Assembly (NCBI GenBank): GCA_018894105.1
Contig: CM032119.1
Location: forward strand, 15,827,246-15,891,245
Reading direction: 5' to 3'
Length of the DNA stretch: 64,000 bases
Source: Jacaranda mimosifolia
Lineage: Eukaryota; Streptophyta; Magnoliopsida; Lamiales; Bignoniaceae
The notes under the pieces are model-generated. The model ran no database searches. It saw only the letters and a program-made list of their open reading frames with translations, and had not been told where the DNA came from. Position 1 is the stretch's first letter; the number at the start of each line of letters is the position of its first letter. The translations under genes were made by a program, and so were the position numbers. Shown here in pieces: positions 11,390 through 23,350 of this stretch.

Positions 11390-12270
11390 CTAACAAGCCT
11401 CGAATTTACTACAATGGATCTCAATTTCAAGAACAAAGGATGCATCACCAAGATCCTTCATATCAAAGTTCTGACATAACATTTGTTTAGTCTCATGGAG
11501 CAAACTCAAATCACTACTAGCAAGTAAAATATCATCAATATAAAGCACCAAATATATGAATGTGCTCCCACTAGTCTTGAGGTAAATGTAATGGTACACC
11601 TTATTTTCCTCAAAGCCTAACGAAGTCACTACCTTATCAAACTTCAGGTACCACTAACAAAAATCTTGTTTAAGGCCATAAATTGACTTATTCAACTTAC
11701 ACACTGGGTGTTCTTTCCCTTCTTAAATAAAAACCTTGAGTTTAGTCATATAAACTTCTTCACCGAGGTCGCCATTAAGGAAAGTTGTCCTAACATCCAT
11801 TTGGTGGAGTTCCAAATCAAAATGAGCTACAAAACTCATAATAATATTGAAGGAATCTTTAGGTGAAACAGGAGAGAATGTGTCACCATAATCAATTCCA
11901 ACTCTCTGAGTAAAGCCTTTAGCCACAAGTCTAGCCTTAAATCTTTCAATATTCCCTTTTGAGTCTTTCTTGGTTTTAAACACCTATTTGGAACCTATAG
12001 TCTTTCGATCTTGGGGCAGATGAACTAACTCCCACACATTATTCCCTTTCATTGAGTGAATTTCATCCTTCATAGGATTAAACCACAAGTTTGATTGAGG
12101 ACTAGACATAGCATCAGAATAGTTGATAGGATCAACTACAGGACTAGCATCATAATCACTTTCCAAGGGATACACATAGTAGTCATCAGGAATTGTTGGA
12201 CATCTATCTTTAGTAGAATGTCTAGGAGACATTTGATGGATATAATTTTGGTGTGGATTAATATTCAAAT
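11390..12270 (-). pseudogene. Copia A pol, reverse transcriptase portion (degenerate)
   Basis: Minus-strand blocks read NVWELVHLP, then RFKARLVAKGFTQ, FSPVSPKDS, and QMDVRTTFLNGDL with EEVYM, then YIDDILLAS, the variant of the YVDD catalytic motif. A frame break lies near 11983 and another between 11723 and 11629, where the segment between the TFLNG and YIDD motifs is shifted. This is the integrase-RT linker plus RT of a Ty1/copia polyprotein, not able to give a full product. Confidence 0.85.
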
Positions 12271-12399
12271 TAGCCTCTATATTAGCATTAGGTATAGCTA
12301 CTTGTTCATAGGATCCTCAATTTCATGTGCAGTAGGTAAGGAAAGTGTAACAGATTCGATCTGATCATTAGCAACTATAGGATGAGAACATTAACCCCT

Positions 12400-13560
12400 A
12401 TCAAGTACATCATGCTCTACAAACTTAGCTGTCTGAGACTTAACCACTCGAGTTCCACGCAAAGGACAAAAGATTCTATATCCTTTAGAATGATAATGAA
12501 GTAACCACGAGTAGGTCTAGGATCAGTCTTTTTCTCAAAAGAGTTATAGATTCTAACCTCAGTAGGACATCCCCACACACGAAAATGGTTTAAGCTAGGC
12601 TTCCTACCGACCCACAGTTCAAAAGGTGTTTTAGGAACTGATTTGGTAAAGACACGATTAAGAATATACATAGCAGTTCTTATGGCTTCACCCTAAAGAA
12701 ATTTAAGTAACTCACGTCGGCTCATCATGCTCCTCATAATCTCAGCTAGGGTGCGATTACGCCTTTCGGCTACACCATTTTGCTCAAGACTCCCAGACAT
12801 GGTATATTGAGCAACAATTCCATATTGTTGTAAATATTTTGGCAAATGGTCCCATATGTTGCCCAATCTCATCATGTTTGCCATAATATTCACTACCTCA
12901 ATCAGACCTTACAATTTTAATGACCTTCCCAATTGTTTTTCAACTTTAGTCTTAAAAACCTTGAATTTTTCAAGAGAATTAGACTTTTCTTTAGTACGAT
13001 AAATATAACCATATCAGAAAAAATCACCAATAAAGCTGATAAAATATTTATTATCACACAAGGTAGGAATAAATGGACTAGAGATATATGAATGGATAAT
13101 CTCCAAGAGGTCAGAACTACGAGTGGAACCCCTTTTCTTAGACTTAGTTAATTTTCCCCTAATACAATCAACACAAATTTTCATGTCTTCAAAATTAAGA
13201 CTAGGAAAAATGGCTGCTTTTATCAATCTTTCTATTCTATCTTTAGAAATATGGCCAAGGCTTCTATGCCATCACATGGAAGAGTCATCATTACCGATGG
13301 GTCTTTTGGACATCATATTTTCAATATTAAAGGATGAATAAATTTGATTAGAAGCCAAAGTCAACATATACAAGCCATTAGATAAAATACTGCAACCAAT
13401 AATTTTATAGTCTAAAATTAAATTAACCTTTCCTTTGCCAAAAGAAACGTCATAACCCAAATTATCCAAAACAGAAATAGAAATTAAATTTTGAGTAAAA
13501 GTCAGAACATAAAAGATATTTTCCAGAACGAGCTTAAAACCATATTCTAAGTTCAAAATG
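12400..13560 (-). pseudogene. Copia A pol, GAG-pre-integrase and integrase portion (degenerate)
   Basis: Minus-strand reading gives the GAG-pre-integrase region (KVNLILDYKIIG; then MKICVDCIRGK), then the integrase core with NGVAERRNRTLAEIMRSMM and its C-terminal side [19 protein letters not shown]. Several frame changes and stops separate these blocks. The order relative to the RT block on the left is the Copia order (integrase before RT). Confidence 0.82.
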
Positions 13561-13639
13561 ACTGTTCCTACATATTCTACTACTGCTAGGGCTTCAATAG
13601 CTACTCCAATCTTAGACTTTCTCTACTTGGCTTTTTTTT

Positions 13640-14620
13640 TGTTTATGAACCCCTACAATGAAATTGCAACATGGACATTTTTATTTGCCCCATTGTCAAG
13701 CCACCAAGAATTAATAGGAACATTAACTAAATTTGACTCAAAATAAACTAGGGCTAATGAATTACATTCTTGCTTCTTCTTCTCTAACCAAGCTTGGAAA
13801 TCAGGACACTCAAATCTCTTATGGCCTGGCTTCTTACAAAAGTAACATTTCACTTCCTTTTTAGGATCATCTTTCTTGACTCCTAGGTTTTGGGTCTGAT
13901 CGTTACCATGCGTGTTCGTATTCTGAGCTTTCATATGAGAGCGATAATGAGTTTTCTTGGGGTTGGAAGTATTTTGACTCTTTCTAGATTTAGGACCCAA
14001 ACGAGGAATAAGCAAGGTTGTCTATCCACTTTCCCTCTTAATTTTCTCTTCCTTAGAGACACATTTGGAAATAAGGTCAGAATACTCCACATCTCATTTT
14101 TGGTGTTGTAGGTTGTTTTGATTTGACTAAATTCCATAGGCAATGAATTGAGAGCAGTGTGAACAATATAGCTATCAGGAAGGATAATATCAAGATCCTT
14201 GAGTTTGGATTGGATGTGAACCATTTTCAAAATATTTTCCCTAACCCCAACAGATTTATTGTACTTCATACCCGCCAAATCACTCATTAGATTTCCATCC
14301 TCAAACTTATCAGACACTTGATACCTTTGTCCTACTGTGTGGAAAAATTTCCTATCATTATTGGTCTCACAAAGTACACTAACCAGATGCTCTCAAATAG
14401 ACTTTTTCATAGCTAGAAGACTAAAGCAATTGGACCTCTCCCACTGGGCATAAGCTCTTTCCACAGTATCAGAAGCATTATCAGCAGGTTAGGTAGGCTT
14501 ACCCTCCCGAAGAGCTATATTAATATAAGATAATCCCATGGTAAACTCAATATCACACTTTCATCTTTTATAATTTCCACCATTCAATGCTTCAATAGTG
14601 GCACTACCATTATTTAAATT
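13640..14620 (-). pseudogene. Copia A gag and protease portion (degenerate)
   Basis: Reading leftward from about 14620 on the minus strand gives an N-terminal gag region with several stops (NLNNGSATIEALNGGNY; then ALREGKPT), a middle gag segment (DSYIVHTALNSLPMEFSQIK), a CCHC zinc knuckle CYFCKKPGHKRFEC near 13810-13855, and the protease active-site region WWLDNGANKNV near 13680-13710 (DNGA in place of DSGA). The capsid-like and nucleic-acid-binding domains are recognisable but the frame is not continuous. Confidence 0.82.
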
Positions 14621-15718
14621 CACAGTAACTGTCCAAAACAATAAGAATGCAATAAATTGCATCAATAATAGGCAATTAACAAGAATAAACTTAGAACAAT
14701 ATAGCTTAATTCCTCATAGAGTCCTCATGAGTAATGACAAACTCTGTTTTGGGCATAGCATGCCACAATCACAAGGTCTCTCATGCAAGAACGGTATAGA
14801 GATACACTAATTTTCGAAAAGTTGTCTCCTTCGGGAAACAAATCTTCTAGATTAATATATCTCTATCAATATGTTCCACACCAAACAAAACCAATTATCA
14901 GACATATCTAACCCCCTTTGGGCAGGTAAAAATGCATAATAATATCAATTCGAGATACGCATGCCACAAATTTTACAAGTTTAAACACTTTGGTATAACT
15001 ATTCACTTTAACCCATAAAATAAATACATGACCGAGTTCAATAATTAATTACCCAACTTACACACATCTAATATATATGCAAGACTCCCATAAAATTAAG
15101 TACTAGAACAATATATACTTTAGGGAATTGTAAAGGAAATTCGCAACATTCAAATTGTTTCAAAATTTAATTAACATGAATATAAGATATCCCACAAGAA
15201 AACTACAAAATCGTAAAAAATGATTTCCCGAGTGATATAACCTCACAAAATACTTGCCCTATCAGCATAGGTAGAAACGCACGAAAATTGTAGATATATA
15301 CAGGAGTAACATGCTTTTCTTCCCATCAAATTCATATATAATAAACGAAAAGCAATACATATATGGAAAACATTAGGGCCCACTTCTAATGATTTAATTA
15401 ATATATATGTAAAACAAGCCAATTCTTGTGCAAAAGCAAATCTGTTCCCTAATTTATCATCTTTAATAACTCACAGCATAAGAAATTTGGCAGATTCCGT
15501 TATATAGATGCATATACACAAATTTGAACAAATCATAGCATAAGAAAATCGGCATATTCCATCATATAGATGCATACATGATTTAAATTTCTTCAATTCA
15601 TGCGTATCATAAATATATATATATATATATATATCAATTCATACATATCATAATAATAGAATAACCAGATCTACAAAATATAATCAATAAAATTGGGTTT
15701 TGATTCATAGGTATATTA
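14621..15718 (-). other. Untranslated leader of Copia element A
   Basis: This stretch separates the PBS from gag and contains no supportable gene. It is AT-rich and includes a (TA)n tract at about 15611-15634 and a short direct repeat: variants of CATAGCATAAGAAA(A)T with a following TATAGATGCATA occur near 15475-15515 and 15535-15575. Confidence 0.5.
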
Positions 15719-15730
15719 GCTCTGATACCA
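15719..15730 (-). promoter_or_regulatory. Primer-binding site of Copia element A
   Basis: The minus strand reads TGGTATCAGAGC two bases inside the 5' LTR. This is the complement of the 3' end of plant initiator methionine tRNA, the usual primer for minus-strand cDNA in Copia elements, and it fixes the element's orientation. Confidence 0.92.
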
Positions 15731-15732
15731 AC

Positions 15733-16187
15733 TGCAAGATAAAATTTAACCCTAGATACACATACCCATGAAATCAAATTACCATTAGATTGATTTATTC
15801 GGAATGCCTATTTGAATCATGAGTTTGATGATCAATAATTCCTACAATTTTCCACGATTGATTGCTAAGTTTTCTTCTCCTTCTCGCACAAAACAATTGA
15901 CAGCTTTAATGTGATAGTAATATCAAAATATAGAGTAGAGAAGGACCTAGTCACAATATATATATAAGATAAAACCCTAAAGAGCCCTTCCATCACGGGC
16001 TTATAAGATTAGGCCTACACCAGCTGTCATACCAAGTCTGCTTAGAAAAAGGCCTTAACAATATTGAGTCAAAATAAGAGACCCTATGAGTCATGTCTCA
16101 TTAACCGTATTAATTTAGCCTTTTTTTATTTTATCAAACAACAAATTCAATTAATAAAAATTCACATATTAAAATAAAATTCCAACA
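15733..16187 (-). repeat. 5' LTR of Copia element A
   Basis: This 455-bp repeat pairs with 2354-2810. On the element strand it starts TGTTGGAATTTTATTTT at 16187 and ends ATCTTGCA at 15733, next to the PBS. The terminal TG...CA form is kept. Confidence 0.88.
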
Positions 16188-16280
16188 TTAGCCACTTAAG
16201 TAGTACTAATTAAATCAATACATATATTTTTCTTGAGTTAGACTGCAAAGAGGGTCTAATTCAGGATATATTATGGCCAT

Positions 16281-16317
<37 letters not shown>

Positions 16318-18270
16318 GACGTCAAAACCCAAAATTTGTCAGTGGAAGGAAGGAAAAGGATAAGAGTTTTGCTTGGCTTTATCCAGCATTATGAGGTCAG
16401 TTGCTTCATTTTTTTAGCTAGGTTCTTGCTTTTACAAATAAGCCACGGTCAAAACTGGAAACTTAAAGGAAAATTACTATCCAAGTAGTCTCTTAAATTT
16501 GCTCTTCTTAATTTTTAAGTGTCAACACATTCGTCAAGTGATAGGAACGTTGTGCTGTTTTAATTATTATACTACCTCCGTCCTAACAAAGTTCAAGTAA
16601 TTTTCTGTATAAAGTTATAATTAATGTCCAATGCTTCACTATTTTAATTGTGATGATAATTTTTTGCTTGCATTTGTGAACTATAAAAAAAGCATCTTAT
16701 ATAAAAAAGGGCTGATTAAGTTAGACTATTGAGGTCTGATGTGTTCAAAATCCTCCCACTAAAAAAAGTCTATATGATAATACCTGCATTCACAAAATAT
16801 GATTGAAAAAAGTAGGGTGGAGGCGCCGAACAAATTAAAGTACCCCTGAATTAGAATAAAATATGGTCGTAGAAGAAAGAAGAAAATATAATTGTGAAAA
16901 ATGAAAATATGAAGATGCAAAATACGTAAAATGTATCTTGTTTAAATTAACTAGGAGTAGGATTGTAAACGGATATTAAATGGTATGAATACACTGTATT
17001 CGTATCCGTTTAAGTTTTGTAGTATCCGTATTCGTATCTATATCCATATCCGACAAATATTTTTTAATAACATTCGAATTCGTATCCGCCGAATATTAAC
17101 CAAATTCAAATACATCTATATCCAATTATAATAATTAGGATACATCTGTTTATAAATATTCGAATATTTGAATCCATTAACTAATAAAATGCATATTTTT
17201 TTCTAATAAATTTTATTAAAAAAAGTTTACTACTTTATTTTAGAATAAAAAAATTAATTATTCTTGATTTAGTTAATTTTTTCTAATTAATGATTGACTT
17301 TATGATTAATTAATATTAATGAAATGACACCAATATAAATTATTATAAAGTCAAGCAATAATAATTTTATATTGATTAATTTTGTGGCGCCCCACTCGAG
17401 ATATGGCCTGCAAGGCGAAATACCACTCAGTTTAGTCCTAGTAGCATGCAACGACATATCCGATAGACCCATAAAAATTTTCATATAATACCAATAACAT
17501 CAACAATCATCAATACATAGCATGCTTCATACTTAATGTGGAATTAATATCAGAGTGCTATATACCATACTAACAACCCAACAACATCCAGACCATAATA
17601 TTGTCACCAGTATCGCGATTCATACATACCATTCGTCTAATATTCATCATGGCATATTACAACATCTCTATAACAAAAGATCCCAAGGTACATTCATATG
17701 TACATTACATTCTTAAACTCTAAAATAGCAAACTCCAAATCAAATATGCCAGTCCTCATTGTTCCCTATCTCACACCTGTCTGAATAAAAATAACTAATA
17801 CACAAGGGTTAGTCATAAGGACTCAGCGAGGATTAATGTAAAGCAATGTATGATCTTTCGAGAATCAGAAACTCAGCGACAGTAATCGATGGCTGTTTAA
17901 CATAAGAGAAACAAAGTTCTGCCAGAGTAGAACAATCAAGGAAGTTAGAATACTAGTAAATGCTAGGTCGGGATGCTATAACCGTCAGCTCAAAAGGCCC
18001 AGGATCATCTCGACCAATCCTGCTCGGGAGGTTTAGGGTCATCTCAACCGATCACAATCGAGAGGAAATACAGACGGCTCAGTTAGCCTAGGATATCAGC
18101 CTGATCTAGACTAGGAACTCACTCCAGCCTTATTGCGCCTTGAGCAGAATACAATTCAAGAATAACAAACCCAATCACGTATGCAAGTCAATAAATCATA
18201 TACATCATGCATATCGGTATATCCTTGTACCTCCATAACAGTACAGTAACAATTCAATCCGGTTCAGTTC

Positions 18271-18425
18271 AGAAGCTTGAGCATGACAGCTCGACAATAA
18301 TAGTAGCTCAAGCATAACAGCTTGGTAATAACAGTAGCTCAAGCATAACAGCTTGGTAATAACAGTAGCTCAAGCATAGCAGCTTGGTAATAACAATAGC
18401 TCAAGTATAATAGCTTGGCAAGGCA
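18271..18425. repeat. 31-bp minisatellite in solo LTR 1
   Basis: The phrase AGCTCAAGCATAACAGCTTG recurs with a fixed 31-bp step at 18305, 18336, 18367 and 18398, with a diverged first unit near 18272: four good copies and one weak one. Each unit contains an AAGC...GCTT near-palindrome. Confidence 0.9.
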
Positions 18426-18480
18426 CTCGGCCCATTAATTCTCCTATACAAGTCTTTCAATACAATCAATCAATCAGTAT

Positions 18481-18612
18481 GTTCAATTAGTCGGTAGCCA
18501 ACATGGCGAAAATAATAACAGTACGTTCAATCAATCGATAGCCAATAAGGCGAAAACAATAACAATACATTCAATCAATCGATAGCCAACAAGGCGAAAA
18601 CAATAACAGTAC
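18481..18612. repeat. 44-bp minisatellite in solo LTR 1
   Basis: Three tandem units begin (G/A)TTCAATNAGTCGGTAGCC or close variants at 18481, 18525 and 18569, each ending with GGCGAAAANAATAACANTAC. The step is 44 bp. Confidence 0.88.
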
Positions 18613-21084
18613 AAGATTACTTCAATCAGGATAACAACAAATAAGACAATAAAAGTTCATGGACAGAACATGATAGTCAGTTTGTCATCAGAACAATTTC
18701 TAGAAGCAAACCCTCACAGGGGTGTTCGATTGGTAACAATAATGTTCAATCAGTTCATAGAATTCGATCAATGAAAGACAGTTAAATCTAATAATGATAG
18801 TCAATTACCCTCACAGGGGTACACGAGGCAATGATCAAGACGAGAAAACCTCATAGGGTTCAGAAACCAACAATAAACAATAACAATAGCCAAGAAAATG
18901 AACCTCACAAAGTTCAAAAGCAACAATAACGATATCAATAGTCAAGACAATAAAACCTCACAGTGTTCGGCAGTTAACCAATAACAATAACGATTGCAAA
19001 GACAGGTATCAAAATAATGGAACCGCATAGGGTTCAATCATGATGCAATTGCTTTATGAAAATAATTACCAAATCGGTGGATCCTCACCTGAATAACCTT
19101 TACGGAATGCAAATCAAGGCCTACTGCTATGTAAGATCCAACTCCTCAGCACCTAACCAAAAGATGGGTTTATAGTCAAAACCTCATTTAATCCTATAAT
19201 TACAGTCATATCGCTAGGAATCTAACATCAACAGTTACTTGGTGACTACAATGATTTAGGATTTATTTTGATTTATCTCAACATGACATAAACTATGCCT
19301 GTCGTTATTAGAAAATATATCCGAAGCTTATTATTAAATCGAAGCTTATTATTAAATCCCTAAAGTATATCAAAATCCCTTATAAGGTTTCACCATAATG
19401 TTTATAATAACTCAATTATCATTAAAGATCCAAGTTTATCGATTAGTTCATGATTACGTAAAATTAAGGTTTTATCACCTATTTAGCTATTTAACATATG
19501 GTTCACATGAAATAATACCATTCCGGGTTCTTAAGCTCAAGCAACATTCATGCATGCTTTATTTCTCATGCATGGTTGTATTTTCTGATCAATTTACACA
19601 TTTTCTTTGATTATACAAGGTATTATGAAGATTGGAACACATATACATATACATGCAAATACATATAGTTTTCGTCCGATAGATTACCCAAATCTCACTA
19701 TCGAAGTAGAATTTCAACGACCAGACTTCGTGCATGCGTTTGTTGCAATGAGGCGAGAAAACTGCCTCTACGTCTCCATTGCGCTGCCACCAGAAAACTA
19801 CACCACCACCACCAGGAGCTACGTCTCAGTGAGATGAAGCAAACCCCCCAAATAATTTCTTTAAAAGCCTTCGAATCAAAGCTCAATTTCATCTTGAAAG
19901 CTACACTGCCACCTCACACCGCCACGCTTGTTTGAGCTCAATTTCACCGCCGTCGCTGATCTGTTTTGAAATCTGAAAGCACGGTCGTGTTTCTAGAGCT
20001 AAGGTCTACAAAGCCCACTCCTTGTTCACGTCAGAACGTCACCGAAATGCTGCTCCCGTTGAGCTCCACTGTCGCCATTTTCAGTCAGGTTTTTCACGGT
20101 AGTCCGTCGGTCGTCTCCGCCTACATGTGGTGTCACCGTGTTCTTGAAGTGAGAGGAAGACGCTGGTCGGTTCTATTTCAGGTTCTGGGGTGTGGTCGGA
20201 GGTGATCGCCGAAGCGGGGGAGAAGATGGTGTTTCAGTGGGAAGAAGGAAAGGTGAGGATGAAATTGAAAATAGGATTATTTATGTATTTGACCTTTTCT
20301 AAATTACATATTGACCCCAAAATTTATGGTCAGATTTTAATTGGGTCCAAAAGCTCTAATTAAGTTCAATTGACCCCTAATTTTGTTGTTCTTTCACGTT
20401 AGTCCGAAAATTTCCAAAGAAGGACCTAATTAAGTCTTATCTAATCGCACATTAACCCACAAAACTTTTGAAAATTTAAATAAAAGTAATAAATTTTATA
20501 CAAAATACAAAATATTGAAATAAGGCATTTCTAGGGTGTTACAAATTTTATCGTTAATATATTGATTTTTCAATTTTTTTCTTGATTTAGTAATGTTTAA
20601 TTATCATTACTACTATCTATCGATTCCTCATAATCCTTAACTACTAATTTTTTCTTATTAATTCTTTAATTACTAATTTATGCTTATATTCATTTATATA
20701 CAGATTATGAGATTTCATATTGAAAAAATAAAAATAATTTATTTTGTGTAATAATATATTATATATATGATAATTTTTTAAATATTATTAATATATTAAA
20801 ATACATGAAAATTTGGAATATATTATATATAATAATTTTTTTAAATATTATTGATCAGATACAAATAACGAATTTAATTAAAAACGAATAATCGAATACA
20901 TAAACGGATATGTATTCAAAACGGATCAAACAGGCAATTATCATATTCGTATGCATTTATAGTCAAATATGTACTAATCGAATACAGATAATATCCGCTT
21001 TAAACGGATATGGATAATTTGCCATATAAATGAATTCGAATGCAAATAGTAAATGAATTTTCGAATATCCATTTGCAGTCCTGG

Positions 21085-22073
21085 TGTAGAAGTTTGTACC
21101 TTTTTGGACTAGGATTCTAGTCAAGTCTTGGTTTATTTTAACTTACAAGGGTCCAGATTTAATTTGTAAGGTGTGCATAACCCAAATTTGTGTGGACTGG
21201 TCTTGGAGTGTCAAGTGTGAGGATTGAGCCAAAACTCAGCTAATTTGATTTCTCTTGGCAAGTTTGCTTGTCATCACGCCCTCAGCTAAAGCTGTCCATA
21301 GATCATGACTAAATGGCAAATTTAATTTAAACTTTAAAGCATTAGACCAAGCTAGCTTCTTAATTTTCGCATGAGATGAGAAGTATATCTTAGAAGCGGA
21401 TAGGAGTAGCAGAAAAATTAATAATGATTCAATTTTCTTAGTATATCATGTCATGTCATCAAGCCAAATAATAGGATCTCTCTTAGTGGCGCATTTCATT
21501 CCTAGCAAGTTCATCCATAGTGTGTTCAATGTTCATTCTGAATTCCTATATAATTGGCCAAGCTTATGCCTCGATGAAGTAACTTTTCTATCAATTTTTT
21601 CAGGATTTGAAGGTGAAAGGCTTCAGCAGATTGTTCTTCAATATAATCCAATCCATACCGGGAAATATATTCACATCTTTTTAACAAGTATTCTTTTATA
21701 AAATTGTCGTTATACAATCAAGTATATTCATCCTTTTTCTGTTATACGGAGTATGTATTTCATTACAGCCTAGACTAAGAGTATGTTAATAGCACCCTGT
21801 TCATGCCTTCATGGTCATTGGAGCAACTACACCTTGGAAAACGGAAGAAACGACATCAAACTCCAGAAAATCTATTTCACAAATTAACACACAACAGCTA
21901 ACACCATACAAACAATATGCGTTGTTTCTCTGCTCCGTGCGTGGTCCTCTTTCTCCCCTAACTTTTTTTTATTTCTCTTTATTCAGATCAGATGTTACAT
22001 GCTACTTTATCTTAAACAGACTTTAATTGTATGTATCATCAAACAAGATATATTGAAGTTAGATGGATTTAAT
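21085..22073. other. Intergenic DNA, no gene seen
   Basis: About 1 kb between the hAT-like element and the 3' end of the TPR gene. Short open frames here have no recognisable product. It must hold the 3' untranslated region of the minus-strand TPR gene, but I cannot place a polyadenylation site. Confidence 0.55.
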
Positions 22074-23157
22074 TTAGAAAGTTTCCACCATTGCTGCAAT
22101 GGGTACATCTTCTTCAATATTTCCTCTCTCCATTTCATCAACTTCTTCGTCTTCATCTCCGTCTTGTTCCTCCTCTGCTTCCCACAAGAAATGCGCATAC
22201 GAACCCAAAACCATACTGCCAAAAATTTAGCAGCATAAACGATATCAATACCAAACCAAAAATCTTTTAATAGTAATAGTATTTTCATTCAGTTTTAGAG
22301 CCAGGCGCGCAGAGAGATAAATTATACCAATCGTGAGGAGAAGCATGAAGGGCTTGACTGAAGTAAGATTTGGCTCTGCTCTCATCTCTCTGCGTCTCCC
22401 ATATCAGCTTCCCGTACAGAGAAAGTACTTCTCCGTCTCCCGGGCTCGCCAAAATCGCCCTTCCGTAATACTCTTCCGCTTTCACAGCATCTCCCTCCAC
22501 CTATACAACCAAAGAGAAAAAAAGAAAAAAAAAAAGGTCAAATTTCATTATAAAGTTGTTGAACAAAATGAACACATTGTCGAGTGTTTGGCGTAGAGAT
22601 TTTCATCGTACAATCCGAATTGCAGCTGGTACCTCGTGCAAGTATTTGGCGTAGTTTCTCAAAAGCAGAGAGTTTGTTGGGTCGGACTTGAGCATTTCTT
22701 GATAATAAGCCCCAATCTTGTGCCAATCGGCATCACTCCCATTTCCCCCGCCACCGGATTTCCAGTTCCTGTTCATTCCTCCGCCTGGGAACCCCGATTC
22801 CTCCCACGAGATTCCACTGGCTGGCCAATCTCCTGCGTAGCCCCTCAGGTCGTCAATACCCTTCTCACCCTCCTCCTCCGCTATCGGCAGCGCCGTAAAA
22901 GATTGCGATCTTAACTTGGTTAGAGTCCTCACCTCCGATCGCATGATGTCAGATTCCGACAAGGAACGGCGAATATTCCGGCGAGACATGTCCATATGCA
23001 GGGATATCCTCTGGGATGACACGCAGTTCTCACCGGAAAATATAGCGGGGGCAGAGTCGTGGACGGGTAAAGAGACAGAGTTTCGACGTGAAGCATGCAG
23101 CATTGGGGTATTGAACGGAACTGAACCGGAGCCGGTCCGAAAAAGCATAGACTCCAT
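22074..23157 (-). CDS. TPR-repeat (tetratricopeptide-like) protein, three exons, 279 aa
   Basis: Exons on the minus strand are 22633-23157, 22328-22500 and 22074-22215, with GT-AG introns of 132 and 112 bp. The phases join cleanly (LHE|VEGDAV; HD|C|MVLGSY). The start is the first ATG, 23157. Residues 1-140 are serine- and arginine-rich (RRNIRRSLSESDIM, LRSQSFTAL) with a glycine run near 135-140. From about 143, helix-pair repeats follow: YYQEMLKSDPTNSLLLRNYA, then KAEEYYGRAILASPGDGEVL, then RAKSYFSQALHASPHD. A highly acidic tail (EEEQDGDEDEEVDE) and MVETF end the protein. Plants have a small family of TPR-like proteins with this layout and no settled biochemical role; the repeats suggest a protein-protein scaffold. 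No signal peptide or membrane segment is seen. Nothing interrupts the frame, so it is probably functional. Confidence 0.88.
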
Positions 23158-23246
23158 TGAAGCTAGTGTGACTGTGGACTCTTTGTTTTAAGTTCAGTAG
23201 AAATTTTCAGTTAGAAGTTTAAAAGAGGAGGCCACGAGGGAGTGTA

Positions 23247-23254
23247 CATATATA
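23247..23254 (-). promoter_or_regulatory. Probable TATA box of the TPR gene
   Basis: The minus strand reads TATATATG in the context GGCTCTATATATGTACAC, about 90 bp upstream of the ATG, a normal distance for a plant core promoter with a short 5' leader. Confidence 0.6.
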
Positions 23255-23350
23255 GAGCCATAGGTGCGCGAGGTTGAGTGTGGGCCGTGAGATTAGCTGA
23301 TGAGGTTGACTTTTAGTGGAGGTTGTTATTAAGCGCCACGTTAAGTGGTG

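Larger units (their letters stand above)
2354..16187 (-). mobile_element. Copia-type LTR retrotransposon A, minus strand, degenerate and split by a CACTA transposon
   Basis: Two related LTRs (2354-2810 and 15733-16187) enclose a minus-strand internal region ordered leader, gag, protease, integrase, reverse transcriptase, RNase H, which is the Copia order. The primer-binding site TGGTATCAGAGC (minus) sits two bases inside the right LTR, and a purine-rich tract adjoins the left LTR, so the 5' end is on the right. Without the CACTA insertion (3782-10525) the element is about 7.1 kb. Stops and frameshifts interrupt every domain. The LTRs differ at many positions by eye, which implies an old insertion. 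The flanking pentamers (ATAGT left, TTAGC right) match only partly, so a target duplication is not convincing. The 970 bp between the left LTR and the CACTA is non-coding and longer than usual; a TGTTTGG-type MITE may lie at about 3249-3590. Confidence 0.88.
17383..20543 (+). mobile_element. Solo LTR 1 (3161 bp), Gypsy-like, inserted in a hAT-like element
   Basis: The unit begins TGTGGCGCCCCACTC and ends CTAGGGTGTTACA, the TG...CA form, and has a perfect 5-bp duplication AATTT (17378-17382 and 20544-20548). No internal gag-pol region is present, so it reads as a solo LTR left by LTR-LTR recombination. It holds two minisatellites (18271-18425 and 18481-18612), then dispersed CTCACAGGGTTC-like units to about 19050, a GC-rich block (about 19700-20240), and a final part with repeated CCCC-AAATTT phrases. 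Its length and ends resemble long-LTR chromovirus (Tekay/Del-type) LTRs, but that lineage is inference from LTR form alone. Long open frames in the GC-rich block are not convincing genes. Confidence 0.82.
16958..21083. mobile_element. Second hAT-like element of the 8442-9251 family, split by a solo LTR
   Basis: The left end TAGGATTGTAAACGGATATT and the right end (inverse CAGGACTGCAAATGGATATT) match the terminal repeats of the 8442-9251 copy. The flanks carry the same GGATAT / TATCC-rich sequence. Removing the inserted solo LTR (17383-20543 and one 5-bp duplication) leaves about 960 bp. The 8-bp flanks agree only weakly, so the exact ends are good to a base or two. Confidence 0.62.

Noticed and set aside
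2349..16192. A 5-bp target duplication for Copia element A.
   Set aside because: ATAGT and TTAGC agree at only three of five positions, which is not enough to claim a duplication.
18271..18425. A CRISPR-like array (regular 31-bp step).
   Set aside because: The units are contiguous direct repeats with no unique spacers, and the setting is a plant LTR, so it is a minisatellite.
19607..20205. Open frames of 76-79 codons in the GC-rich block of solo LTR 1.
   Set aside because: The corresponding blocks of solo LTRs 2 and 3 do not keep these frames in an obvious way, and no domain is seen.
22636..23191. Plus-strand open frames of 91-92 codons.
   Set aside because: They are antisense shadows of exon 1 of the TPR gene, whose composition keeps the opposite strand open.
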